Shown here in pieces: positions 12,955 to 22,189 of a stretch of DNA of 64,000 nt. A program made the translations under genes and the position numbers. Source of the DNA: Coenobita brevimanus. Taxonomy: Eukaryota; Arthropoda; Malacostraca; Decapoda; Coenobitidae. The DNA is taken from NCBI GenBank assembly GCA_032717465.1, contig CM064681.1, positions 12,549,454-12,613,453 of the forward strand. The letters run 5' to 3'. How positions within the stretch are numbered: position 1 is the first letter of the stretch; each line of letters opens with the position of its first letter. The notes under the pieces are model-generated. The model made no database searches and had not been told where the DNA came from. It was given only the letters and a program-made list of their open reading frames with translations.

Positions 12955-13192
12955 TTCTATTGCTACTTCATTGGTCATTGCTCCTCTGAACTGTCTGCTT
13001 GCGTCTCTCCACCTCTATGACGTCTAGCAACAAATTCTCATCCCTTTTCTGTCCAACTCTCTAATGCAAGAGTTAACCGTTACTCCCAGTCCTTCATTTA
13101 TGCAACAGGTCAGCTCTGGAACTGTCTCCCTTTGTCTGTATTTCTTACTTCCTATGATCTCCAGTCTTGCAAACGCAGTGTGTCCAGCCATC
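12955..13192 (+). mobile_element. Jockey-like element, 3' coding fragment
   Basis: About 240 bases match the C-terminal coding end of jockey J1 (8560-8815), including the stretch encoding NSHPFSVELSNTRVNHYS and FIYATAQLWNCL in changed form. It ends at CCATCTCATAG and is followed immediately by RTE-A sequence at 13,193. There is no poly(A), so the jockey was cut by the junction. Confidence 0.8.
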
Positions 13193-14483
13193 TCATAGGG
13201 GCATGGAAGAAGTTGAGAGGCGGAAGAGAGAGTTATATGTAGAAAGAAAGAGAGAGGTGAAAAGGTTAGTAAGAGAGAGTAAGAAGAGAGTGGATGAGGA
13301 ATTTAGAAGGAACTTGAGTGTAAAGTGGAAGGACTGCAAGAAAATGTTCTGGAAAGAGGTGAAGAGAGTAAGACAGGATGGAAGTGAAGTTAGCAGGGGA
13401 GTGAAAGATGAAAATGGTAGATTACTAATGGAGAAGGGAGAAAAAGTGAGCAGATGGGGAGAACACTTTAAGGAATTGTTGAACATAGAGGATGAAAGTA
13501 ATGCAAGTATAAGTGGCTGGGGAATGGCTGGGAGGAGGAGGGAGGTGAGAAGACAGGAAGAAATCAGTAGGATAGAAGTTGTGGAAGCAATGAAGAAAGT
13601 TAAATTGGGGAAAGCCCCAGGAATTGATGGAGTGTGTAGTGAAATGCTGAAGTATGGGGGAGAGACAGTAGTAGAATGGATGTGGAAAATGTGCAGATTG
13701 GCCTGGGAGGAAGGTAGAGTCCCAGAGGATTGGAAGTCAGGTATAATTATTCCCTTGCAGAAAGGAAAAGGGGAAAAAGAAGTGTGTGGTAATCATAGGG
13801 GCATTTGTCTTCGTAGTATAATAGGAAAAGTGTATGGTGGGATACTTATTGACAGAGTTAGAGAAAGAACAGAAGAATTAGTTGGAGAAGAACAGGGAGG
13901 CTTTAGGAAGGGAAGAGGTTGTGTAGATCAGATATTCATTCTTAGATCCTTAGTGGAAAAGTTTCTAGAGAAGGGAAAGAAGTTGTATGGGGCTTTCATG
14001 GATTTGAAGAAAGCATATGACAGGGTGGATAGACAAGGATTGTGGAAAGTATTAAGAATATATGGAGTAGATGGGAAGTTGTTGAATGCTGTGAAGAGTA
14101 TTTATGATGGTGCCAAGGCTGCAGTGCGTGTGCATGGTGAACTGAGTGAATTTTTTTCTTTGAAGGTTGGGTTGAAACAGGGATGTGTCATGTCTCCATG
14201 GTTGTTCAATCTCTACATGGATGGGGTAATAAAAGAGGTACAAGGTAGGGTAGTGGATGTTGGAGTGGCCCTGGTGAGAGAGGGTAGTGTTTGGAAACTC
14301 CCTGTACTGTTGTTTGCAGATGATACTGTGTTGTCGAGTGAAGACGAAGGAGAGCTGCAAAGCCTGGTGGATGAGTTTGGGAGAGTGTGTAAGAAACGGA
14401 ATCTAAAGGTGAATGTAGGGAAGAGTAAAGTGATGGTCTTTGAGAGCGGTGAAGTCAGTGAATGTACAGCTTGGATGGTGTAG
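13167..14483 (+). pseudogene. RTE-A reverse transcriptase, main frame
   Basis: This is a 438-codon open frame whose first ~12 codons belong to the upstream jockey fragment; the RTE-A part starts at 13,203. RT signatures by residue: GKAPGIDG at 148-155, then CGNHRGICLRSIIGKVYGG, EEQGGFRKGRGCVDQIF and FMDLKKAYDRVDRQGLWKVL. These are followed by LKQGCVMSPWLFNLYMDGV and the catalytic FADD at 383-386. The polymerase triad therefore looks intact: one aspartate in FMDLKKAYD and two in FADD. A one-base shift near 14,455-14,465 moves the C-terminal domain into another frame, so no full protein can be made. The frame would serve target-primed reverse transcription. Confidence 0.85.
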
Positions 14484-15103
14484 AATTGGAAAATGTGAGT
14501 ACGTTTAAGTACTTGGGTAGTGTGATGAGTAAGGATGGAGGTTTGGAGGGTGAAGTACTTGAAAGGGTACAGCAGGGAAGAAAGGTTGCTGGTTCCTTGA
14601 AAGCAGTGATAAGAAGCAGTGTGGTGAGGATAGAAGTGAAAAAGTTACTACATGACAGTATTGTGATACCAACTCTAATGTATGGAAGTGAAGCTTGGGC
14701 GTTGCTGGAAGGACACAAGTCAAGAGTGAGAGCAGTGGAAATGAGTTATTTAAGAGGAGCCTGTGGAGTCACATGGAGAGACAGGCTGACAAATGAGGAT
14801 ATAAAGGAGCGTTGTGGTGTGGATATGGATGTGATAGGAAGCGTTAGGAGGAATACACTGAGGTGGTTTGGCCACATGGAGAGGATGGAGGGTAAAAGAC
14901 TGACGAAGAGAGTGTATGTGAGTGAGGTGGAGGGGGGAAGAGGGAGGAGGAGGCCAAGGATGAGGTGGAGGGATGGGGTGGAGAGGTATATGAAAGAGGG
15001 GGGTGTGAGTTGGGAGCAAGGCAGTGAAATGGAGGGGGACAGGGCGACGTGGAGGCGATTTGTTTGTGGCCACCCCGAACGGGATTGAGGCGTCTGGCAA
15101 TAG
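13193..15103 (+). mobile_element. RTE-like LINE, family RTE-A, best copy (5' truncated)
   Basis: This is the reference copy of RTE-A in the window. It lacks the endonuclease and starts in the charged linker (MEEVERRKRELYVERKREVK). It has the full RT palm and the C-terminal domain. The terminus reads GTGGCCACCCC, a short variable spacer, GGCGTCTGGCAATA, and then a GATA tail that fades into a purine-rich stretch (15,110-15,400). Other copies lie at 6421-6747, 36,104-37,480 and 52,125-53,570, plus a tandem array at 34,610-35,095. The closest families I know are RTE-clade LINEs; assignment below clade level needs a tree. Confidence 0.88.
14462..15088 (+). pseudogene. RTE-A C-terminal domain
   Basis: This 208-codon frame continues the RTE-A protein after the frameshift. 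It carries FKYLGSVMSKDGGLEGEVLE, SIVIPTLMYGSEAW, EMSYLRGACGVTWRDRLTN, LRWFGHMERMEGKRLTKRVY and GRRRPRMRWRDGVERYM, the post-RT thumb and tail typical of RTE-type LINEs. It ends in WRRFVCGHPERD just before the conserved 3' terminus. The GC-rich stretch encoding GRGRRRPRMRWRDG is the one amplified in tandem at 34,610-35,095. Confidence 0.85.
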
Positions 15104-15579
15104 ATAGATAGAAAGAAATACGGAAAGAGTAATGGAGAAAAAAAGGTAACCCATGTGACAGATGAAAAAAGTAAGACAAAGTTGTGACACAGGGAGGAAG
15201 AAAGAGTGAGGTAAGGAGGGAGTGACAGAGGGGAAGAGGGACGAAGGAAAGGAAAGAGAGAGGGAGGAAGGTAGGGACTGAGCAGATAGCTATAAAGAAA
15301 GGGGAAGGAGGGAAAAGGAAACTGGGGATGAGACAAAGGATCCAAAGCGAGAGAGAGAAGGTGGGGGAGGGGCAGTACACAGACAGGCACACACAGATAG
15401 GTTGACAAATATTCAGACAGTGCGCGTTTGTGTGTGTGTGTGTGTGCTTCCGTCCCTGTGTCACTTCTATAACACTGTTCCATTTTTTCACCTGCGTGTT
15501 TTCCTCTTCTCTGCTTCAGTTTCTCTTCCCACTCACTTTTTTTTTAATCAGTATTTCTCCTGATTGTTCTTACCATTCC

Positions 15580-15620
<41 letters not shown>

Positions 15621-15625
15621 GGAAT
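15104..15625. repeat. Purine-rich spacer and (TC)n microsatellite
   Basis: This is a G/A-rich tract on the plus strand (GGGAGGAAGG-like), a short (TG)n at 15,428-15,446 and a (TC)n run at 15,583-15,620. Long minus-strand frames here are translations of the purine tract and of RTE-A in the wrong frame. No gene is seen. Confidence 0.6.
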
Positions 15626-16129
15626 AAAGTGATTGTTCTCACAGTCTGTATCTCCTTAATACAGCCACTTCCTGAGTTGCTGTGGAATTTTGTCGCTTGA
15701 AAAAGACATACGTCGACCTAAAAAGAGTTCAGGACACTAAGGTATCAGGTTCGCCTGAGGGCAGCAACTCCTTGACTACGAGATCAGCTCATTAAAGTGT
15801 TTAAAATCTGAATGGGTTTCACAATCATTACATAGAAAGTTGCTTACTCTTAACACGGACTCGGCACACAACCATGGTTGGAAGCTGTAAATGAGAAAAT
15901 ATACCAGCAGAATTACGTGAAAACTTTTTCACGTGCAAGATCTGCTCCACACGTGGAACTGACTCAACATGGACGTTGTTAACATTACAGCAGAGAAGTT
16001 TAAGGGATTCATCGGCTGGATCTTACGCTATAATAAATGTGAACTGGATATGCATTCCCAGGCAAACAAGAAGTATCTCCACGGTATGAGCTGCATAGTC
16101 ATTAAGATCCTAACTTTTCCTTGTAACTC

Positions 16130-16131
16130 CT

Positions 16132-16185
<54 letters not shown>

Positions 16186-16223
16186 GAGGTGTCTACTGCC
16201 TCAACATTTAATCACAGCAGATT

Positions 16224-16311
<88 letters not shown>

Positions 16312-16357
16312 GAGGTGTCTACTACCGCAACATTTAATCACAGCAGATTTATTCTGT

Positions 16358-16424
<67 letters not shown>

Positions 16425-16490
16425 TGTGTGTGTGTGTGTGTAAAAGGGGTGTCTACTTTCACAACATTTAATCACAACACATTTATGGTA
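16130..16490 (+). repeat. Repeated microsatellite-bearing unit
   Basis: Three tandem units each hold a long (TG)n and/or (TC)n run followed by TAAAAGAGGTGTCTACT and CAACATTTAATCACA(G/A)CA plus TTTAT. They end near 16,225, 16,352 and 16,485. A fourth, separate unit ends at 16,950. The microsatellites are therefore part of a larger repeating unit. Confidence 0.75.
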
Positions 16491-16720
16491 GGTGGTGGCG
16501 ACCATCATCCACTCACTTGATGTAGTGCTACCTACTTCTTCCTTAGCCTTTATCATTCTTTTTCTGTGCCTACCCTCCTCTCTTCCTATTTCTCCCATCT
16601 TTCCTGTCACTTCTTATTGCTTTTCTTTACAGGTGGCTTTACAATGAGTGACAAGCCAAATGGTTTCCCGTGACCCAAGAAACCATTCACAAAGCTGGGT
16701 GGTAACCATATAACCAAACC
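16484..16720 (-). repeat. GGTTATATGG-family repeat, minus-strand copy
   Basis: On the minus strand this reads GGTTATATGGTTACCACCC, then a changed GGTTTC...GAAACC palindrome, then TTGTCACTCATTG. The purine-rich body follows, and the end is CAAGTGAGTGGATGATGG. It matches the copies at 12,190, 56,870 and 58,870. It sits between microsatellite units and a SINE tail. Confidence 0.65.
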
Positions 16721-16732
16721 ATACGTGCTCCC

Positions 16733-16840
16733 TTCGTGTCAACAAGTGGGTTGGTGGAGGGTTAATGCCCCTCCCCGTAAAACAAATAACTCAAAGTCAA
16801 ATGGCCACCCCTTAAGAGATTATGGCGTCTGGCAATAGAA
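16733..16840 (+). mobile_element. 5S-type SINE, 3' body fragment
   Basis: This shares with the SINE at 17,742-17,973 (opposite strand) the body GGTTGGTGGAGG, CCCCTCCCYGTAAAACAA, TGGCCACCCC and the terminus GGCGTCTGGCAATA. The 5S-like head is missing, so the copy is 5' truncated. Its last 40 bases have the same layout as the 3' end of the RTE-A LINE. Confidence 0.72.
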
Positions 16841-16851
16841 CCATAGATTTA

Positions 16852-17097
<246 letters not shown>

Positions 17098-17741
17098 GTA
17101 GTAAACCTTTTCCTAACTTGGTTTATGATATATACTGTACTATTCCTTTATTAGTTGTTCGGACGACACGTAATTAGAGAGGTGCTTCAACTACAGAAAC
17201 CCCTAGCTGGCTGTGAGCGAGAGTATGGAGGGTACCGGGTGGGGTTATGGGGTCGGAGAGAAAAGTGGGGGGGATTAGGTGGGAGCATAGACCTATTCCT
17301 ACCTCTATGGGTGGGAGCATAGTGGTAGAAGTGGGAGTGTGGGACTATGAGGAAGGGAGGAGGAGGGGATACCTCTCCATTGAGCAGTGTTACAAACACG
17401 GAATAGGAAACGAACTTATTCCGACGTCTGTACATCACCGTGATACTAAAAACTGTTTTGTTATTATAAAATAAGGCGACGAATTCTTATCCTATGCAGT
17501 ATCATCCCAACACCAAGGGCAGAGGTCAGCAACTCTTAAAGCTAGAAGAGCCATTTATTTTAAAGTTTCATAAAAGTGTAGTACCCTCGGAGCCGCAGTA
17601 CAACAAATTGTCTCATAAACCGAAATCTACAGTATTTCTAAATAAAAAGAAAACATTGCGGCGATATTGTTCGATCTTCTTATTTTCACAAAACGATGCA
17701 AAATATAGTAATGAGTTTTGTTCTTTATTCAGTATATATAT

Positions 17742-17973
17742 ATATATTCATTCATTCATTGCCAGACGCCATGTATCCCAAACGGGGTGGCCAACGGCTT
17801 AGAGTTAATTGTTTTACAGGGAGGGGCACTAATCCTCCACCAACCCCACTTGACACATAGGGATGCCGACAGCATCTGATGTTCCCAGGCGGTCACCCAT
17901 CCAAGTACTAACCAGACCCAACGTTGCTTAACTTCGCTGATCGGACGGGAAGCGGTGTACTCAACGTGGTATA
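17742..17973 (-). mobile_element. 5S rRNA-derived SINE (SINE3-like)
   Basis: On the minus strand, positions 17,970-17,861 match metazoan 5S rRNA from near its 13th base to its 3' end, including GATCAGCGAAGTTAAGCAAC (box A region) and GGATGGGTGACCGCCTGGGA (box C). The first ~10-13 bases are replaced by TA repeats. After the 5S part comes a body (GGTTGGTGGAGG, CCCCTCCCTG) and a tail with GGCCACCCC and GGCGTCTGGCAATGAATGAA. The 5S part supplies an internal RNA polymerase III promoter. The tail matches the 3' end of the RTE-A LINE, its likely mobilising partner. It is inserted inside the hAT element. Confidence 0.82.
17861..17970 (-). rRNA. 5S rRNA-like sequence (SINE head, not a functional gene)
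   Basis: About 110 of the usual ~120 bases of 5S rRNA are present in order, with the intragenic control region largely conserved. The 5' end is missing and there is no run of T directly after the 3' end. Instead the sequence runs on into a SINE body. I therefore read it as the promoter head of a retroposon. The phrase ACTCAACGTGGTATATAT occurs twice (near 17,960 and 17,996), so the 5S edge was duplicated with the TA tract. Confidence 0.8.
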
Positions 17974-18003
17974 TATATATATATATATATATATACTCAA
18001 CGT

Positions 18004-18047
<44 letters not shown>
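17971..18047. repeat. (TA)n microsatellite
   Basis: Two TA runs are separated by a duplicate of the 5S-edge phrase ACTCAACGTGG. Confidence 0.9.
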
Positions 18048-18223
18048 AGAATACTCATAATATACATCGTTTCAGAGTTGAATTAAAAATCTAATGTTGC
18101 CTTGCATGTGTTATGATGCCTTCGTTATGAAAGAATAAATGATTTTTTATGAAGCTCCTGGAGCCGTAAAAGTGTCCTAAAAGAGCCGCATGCGCCTCCT
18201 GAGCTGCTCGTTGCCGACCTCTG

Positions 18224-18899
18224 CCCTAGGGACTTGGGTGGTCAAAGTGCAGCTGCATGATCTAATTCCTTGAAATATTCCTATGAAAAGTTTAATTTTT
18301 TTCGCTTTAAAATATAATACATTTATCTTATTACTTTGCTTGAGACTACCTGAAGTTCTAACACTTTCAGGGGAACAAGTCTTGGAGCAAGTCTTGGAGT
18401 AAGTCTTGATGCAAGTCTTGATATAAGGCTGGGAGTGGACTTCAACCAAGTTCTGGCAGAGTATTTTCCTTCTGGTACTGGGTCCAGCATAGTCATTGTT
18501 TGTTTTTTAAGCAGTTTTCAAGTCCTGCCCAGGCCTGGAACAAGTCCAAGCTCCCTGTAGCCATCTTGCATGTATGGAGAAGCAGTACATAAGTAAAGGA
18601 CCAACATCGGCAGTAGGGTGTTTCGTCAGCCTCCTGCATTACCCTATTCTTCTTCCCAGAAAGTACAATAGAAAATTTTCATAAGCCAAGAATCGGGTTG
18701 TCTCATTAACTGAAGGGTCAACGCTACAATGTATATCTTATACATTTCTTCAAGTCATATCGTGGACACCCCTTTATGTTAGATCTGTTTATTGTTCTCT
18801 TTTAAAATGTATTGCTAATAACAGTTCCTCATATATTTCATATATCCATTAAACTTCTTAAATATAAATGTACTGGTCACTTATTATTATTTGTAAATG

Positions 18900-18963
<64 letters not shown>

Positions 18964-19650
18964 CTTCCCGTCAGTACATAATGGTGATCAGTACAGTGCA
19001 CTAATATTAGACACCACAGTATTTCTATATTCCTATACCTGTATTCTCAGAGTTACGTGTATATTCACCAATGGAATGATGTTTGGGATTGATTCGGTGA
19101 GACTTTCGTGTATTTATTTCTGCACTTTGAAAATTTCCTTGACCAAATAAATTTATGCGGAGTATCTAAGTACCATTCACAGGCCCCTTGCCCCAATTCC
19201 CCATCCCCACTGATATCCCCATTATAATCGAAAGAACCATTACCAAATGAAGTGTCAGAATAATCTCAATGTTTGTGTGTGGTATAACTAGCCTCTGTTT
19301 GCTGATTTGTCTCCAGAATATAACCGCTACCCTTCCTCCCTTGGCCAAAGACCATGGAGTTTGCTCTGGCTGGTTTATTGTAGTTACCCCGAGATATATG
19401 GCCTTTCTCGTTTTCTCTCGGGCGGAAACATTTGAAGAAAATGATTATTGAAGGAGGAGCGCATCCAGTCTCCGTATTTCTACTGCATGCTACAACTATT
19501 ACACTACTGTAATTGTCAATTACATTTAAAGGTGAATGTACGCTTTACTTTAAGCAGCAGAAAGACCTTACCAGTTCAATTCTTTATTATCATGGGAGGC
19601 ATTAATATTCCCATTATCAAATGGCCAGCAGGAACTAGTGGGGGAGGAAG
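18224..19650. other. Intergenic; (TG)n at 18,900-18,961
   Basis: No gene is recognised. A TG run of about 60 bases is the only marked structure, and the small open frames over it are artefacts. A short repeated phrase, AAGTCTTG(G/A), occurs several times at 18,376-18,425. Confidence 0.4.
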
Positions 19651-19654
19651 TCGA

Positions 19655-19925
19655 GGATCATGCACTGACGCGTCCCCGTAATGTTACCGTAAGGCCACCG
19701 CCGCTACGGTCCCCGTACGATGGTTGGTGTTTTGCCATGCACTAACATTTCTCCCACCATCGTACGGTGATCGTAAGGCTAAGGGCGGGGAAGAACTCGC
19801 GGTGTTTTGGGGAATTTTTCCCCACTCAGCTGATTATCTCTTTGGCCAATCACAACGCAGGATGCTTCTCTGCCTAGAAGCTTCAGCCAATCATCGTGTT
19901 TGGAGACACTGACTGTCTCAGGTAA
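19655..19925. repeat. GC-rich inverted-repeat segment, possible PIF/Harbinger-like end
   Basis: A hairpin-forming pair, CCGTACGATGGT (about 19,714) and ACCATCGTACGG (about 19,757), sits in a block rich in CCGTAAGGC, GTGCACT-like and AAGGGCGGGG motifs. A similar block lies at 24,495-24,650 (GATGCACTAACGC, CTACGGGCGGGG, ACGATCACCGCTAAGGG). The style resembles the GC-rich ends of the Harbinger element at 47.7-49.9 kb, but no clear termini or duplication could be fixed. Confidence 0.35.
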
Positions 19926-21153
19926 CGAGAAATAAAATAACAAAACAAGGGACAGGCCCCCTCACATTTGAGTGAAATATATTAAATGTTTATCAGTTTG
20001 GGAAGTGCAGAGTGAGCAGAAAATATTACTCACATTATTACTAGCACAACTACTGCTGCATGTTGTGCAGCAGCACTGTCCATTACTATTACGGTACTAT
20101 ACTATAGAACAATGTACTGTACTGTACATTAATCTCAGTATACTGTACGGACTGATTTTCTCGTGTATTTAACATTACAGCTATACAACACTACTACGAC
20201 ATTGTTTGTTTGTTTGAAGATTTCCTGCACTTATGTGCAGGCCGGGCCGTACATTAACTCGGTCAATGGGGTTGGCTGAATTATAGAGGGTCATTTGTGT
20301 AATGCTAGGTGAAAAAGGCCCGACTCCTCGGTCCTAGAACACCTAACGTGTAGCGGGGTAGCGGGGTCCTCATTCGAGACCGGGGCTTAGTGCAAATAAG
20401 AGAGAGGTACGACACAAAAACTCCAGGCAATAACCTTTACACGTGTATACCTTCAGACGCAAGACAAAACAGCAGATAGTACAACACAGTATTTGGTGAA
20501 TGATAAAACCTTAACTAGATAATCAGCATCTCGCAGGATACTAGTTTAACAGGCACTGATGCTAACACCCTTGGTTTAGTGTACAGGTTTACTCAGAACA
20601 CAGGGTCGCGGTGCACGTGGGGTAGTCCGGGGTGTCTCATACAGGGTGGGGTGGGGTGAACCACTGAGGGTCTGATTATAGTTAGGGTAGTATCGAGTGG
20701 GAGTTGATGTTAAGGGGTTTGACTTGTTATTTTCTGGTAGCAAGGGGGTTGTGGCAATATATTATAACACGAGTCCAGGTTTTCACATACGCGTCGAATG
20801 CCGGGGGGAGGTTTACTAAGGGAGGGTGTAAGGCACTGAGAGTCTCGTTATGTTTATAGTAATATAAGAGGGAGGGTATTACTAACACTTTTTCTTTACT
20901 ATTTTCTGGTAGCAAGGGACATTTGTATATTTTACTAATGTGAATCCCTCGGGTTGAGCGTCTTACTTATTTCACACAAGGGCGTCACTCCATGAGTCTG
21001 ATTCACCAGCACTTAGACTCTGCACCTGTTATTATTATTCCGCCCTGTGGTATCATTCATTCCCCCTCTATCTTCTCGTGAGCACTTGACCTGTTATTCG
21101 GGGTGCACTAGGTCACTATATTTCTGTTACACTAACTTGGGGCAATATCACAC
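19926..21153. other. Intergenic with a ~172 bp duplication
   Basis: No gene is recognised. A unit holding TATTTTCTGGTAGCAAGGG occurs at about 20,733 and 20,905, and the sequence before it (GGTCTGATTATAGTTAG versus GAGTCTCGTTATGTTTATAG) is also related. The two copies lie next to each other. The GC-rich stretch around 20,340-20,400 is unassigned. Confidence 0.4.
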
Positions 21154-21157
21154 TTAA

Positions 21158-22183
21158 CCCCTTCTTTACCGAAAATGTGTTTTGATGTACCCCCGTACAT
21201 CGCCAGTAAACACCCGTGAGACACCGGAACCTCTACCGTGGTATGCTGGTACACCCTCTAATGAATGGAAGCTTATGGGCCTCAGGGTAGCCCGGTAAGG
21301 CTGTTTCTGAGGACCTTGTGTTAGCAACAGCTCTGTGTTTTGACGACAAAGACTGTGACGAAGTTCTGACAAAATTCTGTCATCATAAGATACGTCATGA
21401 TTGAGTTGTGGTGGCACCAATGGCTTGCTCACTCATCTGTGATGTAACCTCTTTTAGACCAATCATTATTTTATTTATAATTTCTACTACAGATACCGTA
21501 CTATATTTTCTGCTGACATACAGCAAAATTTACACCCCTTGGCCTGCCTGAGAGAGTCAGTTACCACGCACTTGATCACGAGAGAGGGGGTGGAGGATAT
21601 TTTTCTCATGGCATCTCTGGCAAATTCTGATAGTGACGAGTTTATTCCTCATGAGGATACTTATTTAGAGGTATCAGATGATGATGCAGCAGTGTCTGAT
21701 GTGTCAGTAGATGACTGATCGTGAAAATGATAGCGAAGTTGATGTGAGTGAGGAAGGAGGAGGAAAATAGTATCGAGCTTAGTGACGCTGCACTCTCGGC
21801 AACAAGTGGGCCAAGGTCGCCATCACCATCACGTGTGTCCACATACTTCATGCTTAGCTTACAAGGTAAATAAATAAGCCATCCCTCTGTGCAGGACATT
21901 TTTTTCAAGCCAGTTTGTACAGTAGTTACCTGGGTAATAGTACTTTAGTATAAGATATGTAAACTTATATACCATAATGATTTATTTAATAATACTCTTT
22001 TATTACCAACATCATGCTGGGTTTATGTGATCATCAGTATACAAACAAATAAAAAAGAGTAAATAGTTTTGACGTGGCAAAAAATATACACTACCCCTCA
22101 CACTACGGGAGGGGGAGCTATCAGGTCAGTATGGGGGGTAAACGTAATGTTTACATTTGGGGGAGGGGTCGGTAAAGAAGGGG
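21158..22183. mobile_element. piggyBac-type DNA transposon, 1026 bp
   Basis: This has perfect 14 bp terminal inverted repeats, CCCCTTCTTTACCG at 21,158-21,171 and CGGTAAAGAAGGGG at 22,170-22,183, flanked by TTAA on both sides (21,154-21,157 and 22,184-22,187). TTAA duplication with C-rich ends is the hallmark of piggyBac elements, which excise precisely. The interior holds only a scrap of coding sequence, so it would need a transposase from elsewhere. The perfect ends suggest fairly recent movement. Confidence 0.9.
21610..21770 (+). pseudogene. Possible piggyBac transposase N-terminal scrap
   Basis: From the ATG at 21,610 a frame reads MASLANSDSDEFIPHEDTYL and continues acidic (VSDDDAAVSDVSVDD) until a stop near 21,716. 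A one-base shift would continue with DRENDSEVDVSEEGGGK. Acidic S/D/E-rich N-termini are usual in piggyBac-like transposases, and the position inside a TTAA-flanked element fits. The DDD catalytic core is absent, so the product would be non-functional. Assignment rests on composition and context. Confidence 0.5.
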
Positions 22184-22189
22184 TTAACA

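Larger units (their letters stand above)
17520..18223. mobile_element. hAT-type non-autonomous DNA transposon (704 bp) with nested SINE
   Basis: The ends are inverted repeats: CAGAGGTCAGCAACTC on the left and GTTGCCGACCTCTG on the right. These are the CAGNGGT...GCAAC ends I associate with hAT elements. The 8 bases outside (ACCAAGGG left, CCCTAGGG right) agree at 6 of 8 positions, fitting an eroded 8 bp target duplication. Sub-terminal AGAGCC(G/A) motifs occur near both ends. No transposase is present. The middle (about 17,740-18,045) is occupied by the 5S-derived SINE and TA repeats. Confidence 0.72.

Noticed and set aside
14746..15491. 215-245 codon minus frames over the RTE-A 3' end
   Set aside because: They are antisense shadows of the RTE-A coding region and of the purine-rich tract after it.
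17861..17970. Functional 5S rRNA gene
   Set aside because: The first ~10-13 bases are missing, TA repeats replace the upstream region, there is no T-run terminator after the 3' end, and the sequence continues into a SINE body with an RTE-like tail.
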